A DNA stretch of 36,341 bases from Flavobacteriaceae bacterium (GTDB lineage Bacteria > Bacteroidota > Bacteroidia > Flavobacteriales > Flavobacteriaceae). Shown one piece after another: positions 16,047 through 24,132 of the stretch. The notes beneath the pieces were generated by a model. That model saw only the letters and a list, made by a program, of their open reading frames with translations, did no database searches and had not been told where the DNA came from. The stretch's first letter is position 1, and each line of letters opens with the position of its first letter. Position numbers and translations under genes: made by a program. The stretch lies in contig JAQWGQ010000030.1 in NCBI GenBank assembly GCA_029238125.1, positions 1-36,341 of the forward strand. The letters run 5' to 3'.

Positions 16047-17609
16047 CTACCTAAAAATCAGTTTTTTTCGTGCGATTGCGAGTAAAAGTAAAAAGGTAGA
16101 TATAAACAAAGACAAACGTGCAATGTAATCCCCATATGTTACGTAAAAAGTGATTTGTCTTTGTGGGGTGATTGTAGAAGACATGGCATCACGTTCGAGA
16201 TAGGGAATTTGTTGGGTGACCTCTCCAAAAGTATCAATCACAGCTGATATCCCTGAGTTTGCAGATCTGACAATAGGTAACCTTGTCTCTATTGCGCGAA
16301 GTTTGGTGTAACTCAACAATTGGCGATGCCCTGGGGTTGTGCCCCACCAAGCATCATTTGTCATCACGGCTAAAAACTCAGCGCCATTGCGTACAAATCC
16401 ATTGATAAAACTCCCATAAACAGATTCGTAACAGATAATAGGCGCAACTTTGGTCTCGTTATGAAGTTGAAATACACTTCGCTCTGCACCCGTAGCCCGA
16501 CTGCGAACTGTCCCTCCCAAGTCAAGCATGATGTTTCCCAGCAAGGGCTCTACGACTTCTTTGTAAGGTAAAGTTTCAACCCCGACGACAAGTTTGGATT
16601 TATGATATACTTGCAGAGGATTCGTCCCACTTAAAAATGCACTGTTGTAAAAATCAACCCATTGGTCGCCAAATTGATTTGAAGTTGTGGTTTTGTCTGA
16701 TTCTGAGTAAACCTGATAAAACTGTATGCCTGTCATCAATTGTACAGTTCCGATTTGATCGATTTCTTCTTGTATAGTCTGGTGTAGTGGGCTCGACAAA
16801 AAGTTTGGCAAATAGGATCCAAAACCTTCCGTAAAGTAGGTTTCGGGCGCAAGGATCAAGTTTGTTGTTGGGGTCAGCTTTGGCGCAATGAGCTCAAAAA
16901 GTGATTTGGATTGCTCGAGATCACTCGCCACAAATTTTTCCTCATAGGGGTCAATGTTCGGCTGTGCGATAATAACCTCAATCGTTGGATTATTTTGCGG
17001 TTTATGATTGCTGTAGACCAGCAAAGAAATACTAATTGGGATGGCAATCGCAACAACGCCCAAAGCTAATTTTCGGATTTCGACCGAAGTCCCTTTAACG
17101 GCTTGAAAGCATAAGATATTCACAATCCAAACCCAAAGACTACCCCCAAACACGCCAGTGTATTCATACCATTGTATCCATAAGGTCGTTTCAGAAAACA
17201 CATTACCCAGTTGAAACCATGGCCATGAAAAGTCCCAATGCAAATGCAGAAGTTCAAAGCTCATCCAAAACGTAGTCAAAAATAAAAGACCTGCTTGGTG
17301 TGATAGTCTTCGGATGACCATGCGAGTTGCCATAAATACGATTGTCATCAACCAACTATTTACAATGACAGCAAACCACATTCCAAATGGCGATGCGTTC
17401 CAGATCCACCAAGAAATCCCTAAATTCCAAAGGAAAAAGCTTAGAAAAAAGAAAGCAGTTGTTTGTTTTGACTTTTTCGATGGTTGATCATAAAGGACTT
17501 GAAGCAAAGGCACAAAAGCGACAAAGATGAGTATAGAAAACCCATTGATCGGCCAAGCAAACGTGAGCAACACAGCACTGAGGATACTTTTGAATAGATT
17601 GCTGTTCAT
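16047..17609 (-). CDS. lnt: Apolipoprotein N-acyltransferase
   Basis: This 520-residue inner-membrane enzyme adds the third acyl chain to lipoproteins. The first ~210 residues hold about six or seven transmembrane helices. The nitrilase-like periplasmic domain follows, with the catalytic triad visible in order: Glu in LAPETYFTEG, Lys in YHKSKLVVGVETLPY, and Cys in PIICYESVYG. One more helix sits at the C-terminus. The length equals that of E. coli Lnt (512). ATG 17609 is the natural start, and a TAnnTTTG box lies just upstream. The gene is divergent from pssA. Several predicted lipoproteins in this window (MsrA, DUF1573, M3 peptidase) would be its clients. Confidence 0.92.
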   Translation of the reverse strand: MNSNLFKSILSAVLLTFAWPINGFSILIFVAFVPLLQVLYDQPSKKSKQTTAFFFLSFFLWNLGISWWIWNASPFGMWFAVIVNSWLMTIVFMATRMVIRRLSHQAGLLFLTTFWMSFELLHLHWDFSWPWFQLGNVFSETTLWIQWYEYTGVFGGSLWVWIVNILCFQAVKGTSVEIRKLALGVVAIAIPISISLLVYSNHKPQNNPTIEVIIAQPNIDPYEEKFVASDLEQSKSLFELIAPKLTPTTNLILAPETYFTEGFGSYLPNFLSSPLHQTIQEEIDQIGTVQLMTGIQFYQVYSESDKTTTSNQFGDQWVDFYNSAFLSGTNPLQVYHKSKLVVGVETLPYKEVVEPLLGNIMLDLGGTVRSRATGAERSVFQLHNETKVAPIICYESVYGSFINGFVRNGAEFLAVMTNDAWWGTTPGHRQLLSYTKLRAIETRLPIVRSANSGISAVIDTFGEVTQQIPYLERDAMSSTITPQRQITFYVTYGDYIARLSLFISTFLLLLAIARKKLIFR

Positions 17610-17614
17610 TCGTT

Positions 17615-17622
17615 CAAAGATA
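17615..17622 (-). promoter_or_regulatory. -7 box of lnt
   Basis: The minus strand reads TATCTTTG six bases before the lnt ATG, implying a very short leader or a leaderless message. No TTG partner at the usual distance is seen. Confidence 0.4.
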
Positions 17623-17669
17623 GGAAAAGCAAGTCGTATTGATGTTGATGACTTTGTTATCTTCGCATT

Positions 17670-18332
17670 ATGAAGTTTATCCCAAACATTCTCACCCTTG
17701 CCAATGCCGCACTTGGTTGTTGCGCACTTTTTTTTATTGCGATACTAGATTTTGACACGGCTGCCCTTTGTGTGTTGTTAGCCGCTGTATTTGATTTTTT
17801 TGATGGCTTTGTTGCTCGTACTATGGGATGGACAAGTCGATTTGGCGCTGAGCTGGATTCTCTGGCGGATGTGATTAGTTTTGGTGTAGTTCCGGGGGCG
17901 CTTACCACGGTGATGCTAACAACTTTGAATGTTGATTATCCTTGGGTATTTCTCGGGTTTATCATTACGCTAGCTTCTGCTTATCGATTGGCAAAGTATA
18001 ACACAAGTGAAAGTTGTCAGGCCTACTTTAGGGGTCTTCCCACTCCTGCAAATGCGCTACTTTGGATTGGAGTTCCTCATCTTGATTTCGATTTCACTTT
18101 CCCATTCCTTGTAGGAGGTATTGTCTTTACGTCTTATTTACTTAATAGCTCACTTATATTTTATCGTTTCCAACTCAAAAATTCAGTGACATCTGTTGTT
18201 TTGATATTGCTAATCATGCTGTCACTCTTGTTTTTGTGGATGCGCTTTGGCCATGGCACATGGAGCTTAGCGATAAGTTTATACGTTTTACTTTCTGTAA
18301 CGTACCGCCTTGTTGCGAAATCTAAAGGGTAA
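17670..18332 (+). CDS. pssA: CDP-diacylglycerol--serine O-phosphatidyltransferase
   Basis: At 220 residues with about seven hydrophobic helices, this carries the complete CDP-alcohol phosphatidyltransferase signature DG-x2-AR-x8-G-x3-D-x3-D, seen from DGFVAR to DSLAD at residues 49-71. The N-terminus KFIPNILTLANAALGC is typical of type II PssA, so serine is the likely acceptor. It makes phosphatidylserine, the precursor of phosphatidylethanolamine, in the inner membrane. A decarboxylase (Psd) gene is not in the window. The upstream TATCTTCG is one base off the -7 consensus. Its last 11 bases overlap the end of convergent lptB, leaving no room for a terminator. Confidence 0.88.
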   Translation: MKFIPNILTLANAALGCCALFFIAILDFDTAALCVLLAAVFDFFDGFVARTMGWTSRFGAELDSLADVISFGVVPGALTTVMLTTLNVDYPWVFLGFIITLASAYRLAKYNTSESCQAYFRGLPTPANALLWIGVPHLDFDFTFPFLVGGIVFTSYLLNSSLIFYRFQLKNSVTSVVLILLIMLSLLFLWMRFGHGTWSLAISLYVLLSVTYRLVAKSKG

Positions 18333-19065
18333 TTTTCTTTTTACGGAGCTCAAAATTTTGCCCGAGGTAAACTTTTCTCACAATCTCATCATTTGCCAAA
18401 TCTTCTGGTTTTCCTGCTTTCAGTATTTTTCCTTCAAACATCAGATAGGTTCGGTCAGTGATTGCTAGTGTTTCCTGAACATTGTGATCGGTAATCAGGA
18501 TCCCGATATTTTTTTTCTTCAGATGCGCCACAATTTTTTGAATATCCTCAACCGCAACAGGATCGACCCCTGCAAAGGGCTCGTCTAGAAGTAAAAATTT
18601 AGGGTCTGTTGCCAATGCACGAGCGATTTCTGTACGCCTACGCTCTCCACCTGATAGTAAATCTCCACGATTTTTTCGAATGGCGTTTAAACTGAATTCC
18701 TCGAGTAAAGACTCTGTTTTTTCTTGTTGTTCAGACTTGCTCATCTTCGTAAGCTCCAACACACAACGGATATTGTCCTCCACACTCAATTTTCGAAAAA
18801 CCGATGCCTCTTGTGCCAAATAGCCAATGCCATTTTGCGCTCGTTGATACATTGGATAGGAGGTGATATTGGTATTATCCAATACGATAGAACCAGAGTT
18901 GGGCTTAATCAAGCCGACGATGGTGTAAAAAGATGTTGTTTTTCCAGCGCCATTTGGTCCGAGTAGCCCGACGATTTCACCTTGACTAACTTCGATACTG
19001 ACATCATCAACGACTTTTCGTTTGCCGTATTTTTTGGTAATATGATTTGCTGCTAATTTTAACAT
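18322..19065 (-). CDS. lptB: LPS export ABC transporter ATPase LptB
   Basis: This 247-residue ABC ATPase powers LptFG-mediated extraction of LPS from the inner membrane. Walker A is GPNGAGKTT (about 35-43), the signature is LSGGERRRTEIARAL, Walker B is FLLLDEPFAGVDP, and the switch histidine is in ITDHNVQETL. The GGERRR signature and PFAGVDP are typical of LptB rather than of other ABC importers. It starts 4 bases after tatC, so the two are one operon. lptF, lptG, lptA and lptC are not here. The C-terminal KKKITL overlaps the end of pssA on the other strand. Confidence 0.93.
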   Translation of the reverse strand: MLKLAANHITKKYGKRKVVDDVSIEVSQGEIVGLLGPNGAGKTTSFYTIVGLIKPNSGSIVLDNTNITSYPMYQRAQNGIGYLAQEASVFRKLSVEDNIRCVLELTKMSKSEQQEKTESLLEEFSLNAIRKNRGDLLSGGERRRTEIARALATDPKFLLLDEPFAGVDPVAVEDIQKIVAHLKKKNIGILITDHNVQETLAITDRTYLMFEGKILKAGKPEDLANDEIVRKVYLGQNFELRKKKITL

Positions 19066-19069
19066 TGTT

Positions 19070-19873
19070 TCAGCTTTTGCCGTTCATTTTTCGAACAACT
19101 CGTTTGGATATAAAAATACTCAACTCATACAAAATAAGCACAGGAATTGCCACGATGATTTGACTGGCCACATCTGGCGGTGTGATCACTGCAGATAAAA
19201 ACATGACCATGACCAATGCTATTTTTCGGTATTTGCGCATCAGCTCTGGCGTGATTAACCCGACTTTAGTCAAAAAATAGACCAGAATGGGTAGCTCAAA
19301 AATGAGGCCAGAAGCCAAGACAGATGCCCGGATTAGTGCAGTATAGCTGTTGAGATCAAAATCGTTAAATATCTCTGCACTTACCGTGTAGGTGCCCAAA
19401 AATCGTATGGACAGAGGCGTAACTACATAGTAGCCAAATAAAACACCTATAAAAAACAAAAGTGAGGATATAGATATGAAGCCACTTGCTGTTCTTTTTT
19501 CATGGGTATAGAGACCTGGGCTAATAAATTTCCAAAACTGATAAATCACATAGGGAAAAGCCACGACAAAACCCAAGGTAATGGACGTCCAAATATGTGC
19601 TGAAAACTGACCAGCCATGGTGCGGCTCTGAATTCGAAAAGGCAATTCACTGATGCAAAAGCTATCGTCAAAGCCAAGAAGATTGGACGCTTGGCAAAGT
19701 AGTTTGTAGGTTAAAAAATCTGTTTTTTTTGGTCCAAACAGTAAAACATCAAAAACAAAATTTTTAGCCAAAAATGCAGCTAAAGCAGCAATCAGTATGG
19801 CAACAATTGACCGAAGAAGATGCCATCGTAGATCTTCTAAGTGTTCCAAGAAAGACATTTCCTTTTCAGCCAT
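19070..19873 (-). CDS. tatC: Twin-arginine translocase subunit TatC
   Basis: This 267-residue membrane protein is the receptor subunit of the Tat pathway, which exports folded proteins. It opens with MSFLEHLEDLRWHLLRS, the conserved cytoplasmic N-terminus that helps bind the twin-arginine signal. Six transmembrane helices follow. The first periplasmic loop is long (about residues 40-95), as I recall for Bacteroidota. The second conserved stretch, FELPILVYFLTKVGLI, is present. tatA is not in the window. It is first in the tatC-lptB operon and divergent from recQ. In flavobacteria I recall a KpsF/GutQ-type isomerase between recQ and tatC; it is absent here. Confidence 0.93.
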   Translation of the reverse strand: MAEKEMSFLEHLEDLRWHLLRSIVAILIAALAAFLAKNFVFDVLLFGPKKTDFLTYKLLCQASNLLGFDDSFCISELPFRIQSRTMAGQFSAHIWTSITLGFVVAFPYVIYQFWKFISPGLYTHEKRTASGFISISSLLFFIGVLFGYYVVTPLSIRFLGTYTVSAEIFNDFDLNSYTALIRASVLASGLIFELPILVYFLTKVGLITPELMRKYRKIALVMVMFLSAVITPPDVASQIIVAIPVLILYELSIFISKRVVRKMNGKS

Positions 19874-19993
19874 TCGTACAGGGCTTGTTCAAATTATCAG
19901 ATTTTTTGCCCAATGTTAGATGAGCTTACAAAGTTTGAAAATTATGACGTATATTTAGTTGGCAAATGTACAAAATCGGCTATACAGGTAAAT

Positions 19994-22189
19994 ATGAGTT
20001 CCAAAAATTATAAGCTTTCCTCTTCATTAAAGCATTTTTTCGGATTCTCTAAATTTCGTGGTCTTCAAGAAGAAGTGATTCAAACCCTGCTTTCTGGCAA
20101 GGATACTTTTGTGATTATGCCCACTGGCGGAGGAAAATCTTTGTGTTATCAATTGCCAGCATTGCTTCTTGAAGGAACAGCTATTGTTGTTTCCCCACTT
20201 ATCGCTTTGATGAAAAATCAAGTTGATGCCATTCGTGGAATTTCTAAGCAAGATGGCGTAGCACATGTTTTAAATTCCTCACTGACCAAAAATCAAGTGC
20301 AAGCGGTAAAGGACGACATCACAAATGGGGTTACGAAATTGCTATATGTAGCGCCTGAGTCATTGACCAAACAAGACTATGTTGATTTTTTGCGTTCTGT
20401 AACCGTTAGCTTTATGGCAGTTGATGAGGCGCACTGTATTTCAGAATGGGGCCATGACTTTAGGCCAGAGTACCGAAATTTAAGAGGGATATTAGATCGT
20501 ATTGATGAAAAGATTCCAGTGATTGGGCTAACCGCTACCGCTACCCCCAAAGTACAAGAAGATATTTTAAAGAATCTTGGGATCACAAATGCAGTTACCT
20601 TTAAAGCATCTTTTAACCGCCCAAATTTATTTTATGAGGTCCTGCCAAAAACGGATCAAGTTGACCGTGATATTACCTCATTTATCAAAAAAAATGAAGG
20701 GAAGTCGGGTATTGTGTATTGCTTGTCGAGGAAGCGCGTAGAGCAGCTCGCTGAGGTCTTACAGGTCAATGGTATCAAAGCGGTGCCTTATCATGCAGGG
20801 CTAGACACCAAACAACGTGTAAAAAATCAAGATATGTTCTTGATGGAAGATGTAGATGTGGTTGTCGCTACCATTGCATTTGGAATGGGAATCGATAAGC
20901 CCGATGTGCGATTTGTAATCCATCATGATATCCCAAAAAGTATCGAAAGCTACTACCAAGAAACAGGTCGTGCGGGTCGCGATGGTGGAGAGGGGCACTG
21001 CTTGGCGTTTTATGCATATAAAGACATCGAAAAACTAGAAAAATTCATGTCAGGAAAACCCATTGCGGAGCAGGAGATTGGCTATGCTCTTCTACACGAA
21101 ATGGTTGCCTATGCGGAAACCTCGATGTCTAGGCGCAAGTTTATCCTCCACTATTTTGGCGAAGAGTTTGACGAAAACAATGGTCTCGGTGCGGATATGG
21201 ATGACAATTCACAAAACCCAAAACCAAAAAAGGAAGCCAAAGAGCAAGTTGAAAAACTACTTACTGTCATCAACGATACCGCCCAACAATATCGATTCAA
21301 AGAAATCGTCAATATTCTGTCTGGTATCAAAAATGCGTTGTTGATTACCCGTAAGGTTGTCGATAAAGATTTTTTTGGTGTAGGTTCTGATCAATCTCCA
21401 TCCTATTGGCGAGCTTTGATTCGCCAACTCCTTGTGGTTGGTTTGCTCAAAAAGGAGATTGAAAGCTATGGCGTTATCAATTTGACGAAAAAAGGGGAGG
21501 ATTTCCTTCAATCTCCTCACTCATTTTTCATGACTGAAAATCATGAATATGAACAAGTCCAATCTACTACATCATCGAGTGGGGGCGGTGTGGCAGTTTT
21601 TGACAAAAAATTGCACGGACTTTTAATAAAAGAACGAAAAAGGGTGGCAGAACAATCTGGCGTTCCTCCGTACGCTGTTTTTCAAGAATCCTCCATTGAA
21701 GACATGCTTTTAAAGTACCCAATCACCATTGAAGAGCTCAAAAATATCTACGGGGTAGGTGAGGGGAAGGCGATGAAATTTGGAACCTCTTTTGTCAAAC
21801 TCATTGAAAAATATTGTGAGGAGAATGACGTCATCCGTCCGCAAGATATCATCATCAAAAGCACGGGTGCCAATTCAACACTCAAATTGTATATCATTCA
21901 AAATATCGATCGAAAACTACCCCTTGAAGATATTGCCGATGCCAAAGGAATGAACCGAACTACTTTTATCAAAGAACTCGAAACAATTGTTTTTTCAGGG
22001 ACAAAACTGGATATTGGCTATGAGGTGGACGCCTTATTTGACGAGGACCAACAGGAGGAGCTGAAGGAGTATTTTTTGGAAGCTGAAAGCGATGATATTC
22101 AGCAAGCTTTTGATGAGTTTGACGGAGAATTTGAAGAAGATGACTTGCGAATTTTCCGCATCAAATTTATTAGTGAAGTTGCCAATTAA
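19994..22189 (+). CDS. recQ: ATP-dependent DNA helicase RecQ, without the zinc cysteines
   Basis: This 731-residue RecQ-family 3'-5' helicase has Walker A at MPTGGGKSLCYQ (42-53) and the DEAH box at 144-147, followed by the aromatic loop CISEWGHDFRPEYRNL. Motif VI is QETGRAGRDGG. A winged-helix RQC domain follows, then an HRDC domain (from about FDKKLHGLLIKERKRVAEQ) and an acidic C-terminal tail. In the zinc-binding subdomain after SRRKFILHYFGEEFD, the four cysteines of E. coli RecQ are all replaced. I chose ATG 19994; the open frame continues upstream to 19841, but that part overlaps tatC on the other strand and does not resemble RecQ. It acts in recombination and fork repair. Confidence 0.93.
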   Translation: MSSKNYKLSSSLKHFFGFSKFRGLQEEVIQTLLSGKDTFVIMPTGGGKSLCYQLPALLLEGTAIVVSPLIALMKNQVDAIRGISKQDGVAHVLNSSLTKNQVQAVKDDITNGVTKLLYVAPESLTKQDYVDFLRSVTVSFMAVDEAHCISEWGHDFRPEYRNLRGILDRIDEKIPVIGLTATATPKVQEDILKNLGITNAVTFKASFNRPNLFYEVLPKTDQVDRDITSFIKKNEGKSGIVYCLSRKRVEQLAEVLQVNGIKAVPYHAGLDTKQRVKNQDMFLMEDVDVVVATIAFGMGIDKPDVRFVIHHDIPKSIESYYQETGRAGRDGGEGHCLAFYAYKDIEKLEKFMSGKPIAEQEIGYALLHEMVAYAETSMSRRKFILHYFGEEFDENNGLGADMDDNSQNPKPKKEAKEQVEKLLTVINDTAQQYRFKEIVNILSGIKNALLITRKVVDKDFFGVGSDQSPSYWRALIRQLLVVGLLKKEIESYGVINLTKKGEDFLQSPHSFFMTENHEYEQVQSTTSSSGGGVAVFDKKLHGLLIKERKRVAEQSGVPPYAVFQESSIEDMLLKYPITIEELKNIYGVGEGKAMKFGTSFVKLIEKYCEENDVIRPQDIIIKSTGANSTLKLYIIQNIDRKLPLEDIADAKGMNRTTFIKELETIVFSGTKLDIGYEVDALFDEDQQEELKEYFLEAESDDIQQAFDEFDGEFEEDDLRIFRIKFISEVAN

Positions 22190-22213
22190 GCACTTTTCTT
22201 TTCGCTATATTTG
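22179..22213 (+). promoter_or_regulatory. Promoter of the dual prolyl isomerase (TTG-N24-TATATTTG)
   Basis: TTG at 22179-22181 lies inside the recQ end. TATATTTG at 22206-22213 is a full -7 match, 17 bases before the ATG. The 24-base spacer is one longer than usual. Confidence 0.5.
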
Positions 22214-22230
22214 CCGCCAAATAAATTGAT

Positions 22231-23163
22231 ATGAAAGACGGTATTTACGCTGCAATACACACCCAAAAAGGAACCCTAACTCTTCAACTTCATAACGAAA
22301 AAACACCAGCTACCGTAGGTAATTTTGTTGGTTTGGCAGAAGGAAGTTTAGCCAACGAAGTGAAACAAAAGGGCACACCTTATTACGATGGGTTGAATTT
22401 TCATCGTGTGATACCAGATTTTATGATTCAAGGAGGCTGTCCTCAGGGGAGCGGCGTTGGCGGTCCAGGTTACCAATTTGACGACGAAATCGATCCGAGT
22501 TTACGTCATGATAAAGCCGGTATTTTATCGATGGCAAATGCTGGTCCTGGAACAAACGGAAGCCAATTTTTTATTACACATGTCCCCGCTCCGTGGCTAG
22601 ATGGAAAGCATACGGTCTTTGGCTGTGTTGTTGAAGGACAAGAAATCGTTGACTCCATTGCTCAGGGTGATACGATTGATAAAATCGAGATTCAACGCAT
22701 TGGTAAAGATGCTCAAGACTGGGATGCTGTTGCCGCCTTCAATTCATTTAATCAAATGGCACAGGAACGCATAGAAGCTCAAAAATCCAAACAAGCGGAA
22801 GAACTCGATAAGCTAAGTGCGGGCTTTCAGAAAACGAATAGCGGCTTGCGCTATCAAATCATACAAGAGAGCGCTGGGCAACAAGCGGCTGCTGGCCAAA
22901 CGGTTTCAGTTCACTACAAAGGTCAACTTCTTGATGGAACAGTGTTTGACTCTTCATACAAACGTCAACAACCCATCGACTTTGTCTTGGGTCAGGGTCA
23001 GGTGATTCCTGGTTGGGACGAAGGGGTTTCCTTACTAAAAGTAGGAGACAAAGCGCGTTTTGTGATTCCTTCTGATTTGGCTTATGGATCTAGAGGAGAT
23101 GGGGGTGTGATTCCCCCAGATGCTGCATTGATTTTTGATGTTGAGCTTGTGGCTGTGAGCTAG
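22231..23163 (+). CDS. Dual-family peptidyl-prolyl isomerase: cyclophilin fused to FKBP
   Basis: The 310-residue protein joins two unrelated prolyl-isomerase folds. The N-terminal cyclophilin domain (about 5-157) has FHRV (Arg59 catalytic), [22 protein letters not shown] and [12 protein letters not shown] charged helical linker spans about 165-198. The FKBP domain (about 203-309) has [28 protein letters not shown] (Trp262) and [21 protein letters not shown]. The key pocket residues of both look intact. Both activities speed cis-trans isomerisation at proline. I recall such cyclophilin-FKBP fusions being described in Flavobacterium johnsoniae and, in reverse order, in Toxoplasma. There is no signal peptide, so it is predicted to be cytoplasmic. 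It has its own promoter after recQ. Confidence 0.92.
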   Translation: MKDGIYAAIHTQKGTLTLQLHNEKTPATVGNFVGLAEGSLANEVKQKGTPYYDGLNFHRVIPDFMIQGGCPQGSGVGGPGYQFDDEIDPSLRHDKAGILSMANAGPGTNGSQFFITHVPAPWLDGKHTVFGCVVEGQEIVDSIAQGDTIDKIEIQRIGKDAQDWDAVAAFNSFNQMAQERIEAQKSKQAEELDKLSAGFQKTNSGLRYQIIQESAGQQAAAGQTVSVHYKGQLLDGTVFDSSYKRQQPIDFVLGQGQVIPGWDEGVSLLKVGDKARFVIPSDLAYGSRGDGGVIPPDAALIFDVELVAVS

Positions 23164-23717
23164 CTCTTCCACTTGATATTACAACCGATACTCGGCTTTT
23201 GAGTTGGTAAAATCTCTTTTCCATTACACATGGCCTCTAATGCAGATCTCATGTCCTTGCCACTAACTGGAATTCCATTTTCAGGTCTAGAGTCGTCCAA
23301 CTGTCCGCGGTAAACCAAAGACTTGCTCTTATCAAAAATATAAAAATCAGGCGTGCAAGCTGCGTCGTATGCGCGCGCAACTTCTTGGGTTTCATCATAG
23401 AGATAGGCAAAAGGAAAATTTTGCTCGGCAGCTACTTTGGTCATCAAATCGGGAGAGTCGTCTGGGTAGTTTTCAACATCATTGCTTGAAATCGCAACAA
23501 AAGAAACGCCTTTGTCTACATAATCATTGGCCAAATCAACAATCCCTGTAAAGACATGTTTGACAAATGGACAATGATTGCAAATAAACATCACTACAGT
23601 CCCCTCTTTTCCTTGAATTTGGTCAAGTGATAAGGTCTCTCCGCTTACTGTATCTAAGAGTGAGAATGCAGGTGCTTGTGTGCCCAAGGGCAACATATTG
23701 GATGGTGTACGTGCCAT
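23160..23717 (-). CDS. Thioredoxin-fold protein of the AhpC/TSA-like type
   Basis: This 185-residue protein has a thioredoxin-like fold of the redoxin group. It starts with the peroxiredoxin-like [18 protein letters not shown], then a strand leading into [12 protein letters not shown]. The CNHC motif (CxxC) occupies the usual active-site position, though the sequence differs from classical CGPC and from peroxiredoxin PxxxTxxC. It later has the cis-proline stretch CTPDFYIFD and ends with GCNIKWKS, with another Cys. There is no signal peptide. It is likely a cytoplasmic thiol-disulfide oxidoreductase with unknown partner. Its stop shares bases with the stop of the convergent isomerase gene within AGCTAGCT. 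Confidence 0.85.
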   Translation of the reverse strand: MARTPSNMLPLGTQAPAFSLLDTVSGETLSLDQIQGKEGTVVMFICNHCPFVKHVFTGIVDLANDYVDKGVSFVAISSNDVENYPDDSPDLMTKVAAEQNFPFAYLYDETQEVARAYDAACTPDFYIFDKSKSLVYRGQLDDSRPENGIPVSGKDMRSALEAMCNGKEILPTQKPSIGCNIKWKS

Positions 23718-23726
23718 GTTTTTTTA

Positions 23727-23734
23727 CAAAAATA
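23727..23734 (-). promoter_or_regulatory. -7 box of the thioredoxin-fold gene
   Basis: The minus strand reads TATTTTTG, nine bases before the ATG. No TTG at the usual spacing; half-site only. Confidence 0.4.
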
Positions 23735-23740
23735 CAAATA

Positions 23741-24070
23741 TCATTCCTGCTCATCCTCTTTTTTTGAAGTTGAGTTCTCATCCACACTTTCCGATTTTTT
23801 TGATGGATTAGACTTGTTTTTTTCTTCGATTAGCTGAATTACATCCTTAAAGTGCTGATGAAATTCATAGATGGAATCTTCGTAAATGTGAAGGGTTTCA
23901 CGAAAATATTGTGGATTGTCAGTAGTAGAATTTATATCTCGAATGCTTTGTGTTAATTTGAGATAATGATTCCCATGCTTATTTTCATAAACATCAAAAA
24001 AATACGTTTTGTGACGGCTTCTTAATCGGTGTGACATCACGGGGTTACGATGTGTTTTGTCTTCGTTCAT
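23741..24070 (-). CDS. PUR-family nucleic-acid-binding protein (DUF3276-like)
   Basis: At 109 residues this fits a single PUR repeat. The core is a strand KTYFFDVYENKHGNHYLKL, another strand YFRETLHIYEDSIYEF, and a helix FHQHFKDVIQLIEEK. These match the PUR-alpha-like (DUF3276) proteins of Bacteroidota and spirochaetes, which dimerise and bind single-stranded DNA or RNA. The N-terminus is basic (HRLRSRHK) and the last ~25 residues are a disordered Lys/Glu/Ser tail. It is more divergent than the usual flavobacterial form as I recall it. ATG 24070 fits the family start better than the upstream in-frame ATG, which would run back across the -7 box. The leader shares a conserved motif with the gene at 28862. 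Confidence 0.72.
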   Translation of the reverse strand: MNEDKTHRNPVMSHRLRSRHKTYFFDVYENKHGNHYLKLTQSIRDINSTTDNPQYFRETLHIYEDSIYEFHQHFKDVIQLIEEKNKSNPSKKSESVDENSTSKKEDEQE

Positions 24071-24097
24071 CGGATTTTGATTCGGGTTAATATTGTT

Positions 24098-24124
24098 TAA
24101 ATGTAAGATTTTTAAAGGAAACAA
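24098..24124 (-). promoter_or_regulatory. Promoter of the PUR gene (TTG-N16-TACATTTA)
   Basis: On the minus strand TTG (24122-24124) and TACATTTA (24098-24105, one base off TAnnTTTG) are 16 bases apart. The box begins exactly 35 bases before the ATG, and the leader holds ACAATATTAACCC, as at 28827-28861. Confidence 0.4.
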
Positions 24125-24132
24125 TAAACCGC

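Noticed and set aside
19963-19970. TACATTTG on the minus strand as a tatC promoter
   Set aside because: It is a full -7 match but lies about 90 bases from the tatC start with no TTG partner. It may be chance in A/T-rich DNA.
19841-19993. Longer recQ start reaching back into the tatC coding region
   Set aside because: The first 51 residues do not resemble RecQ and overlap tatC on the other strand; ATG 19994 gives the normal N-terminus.
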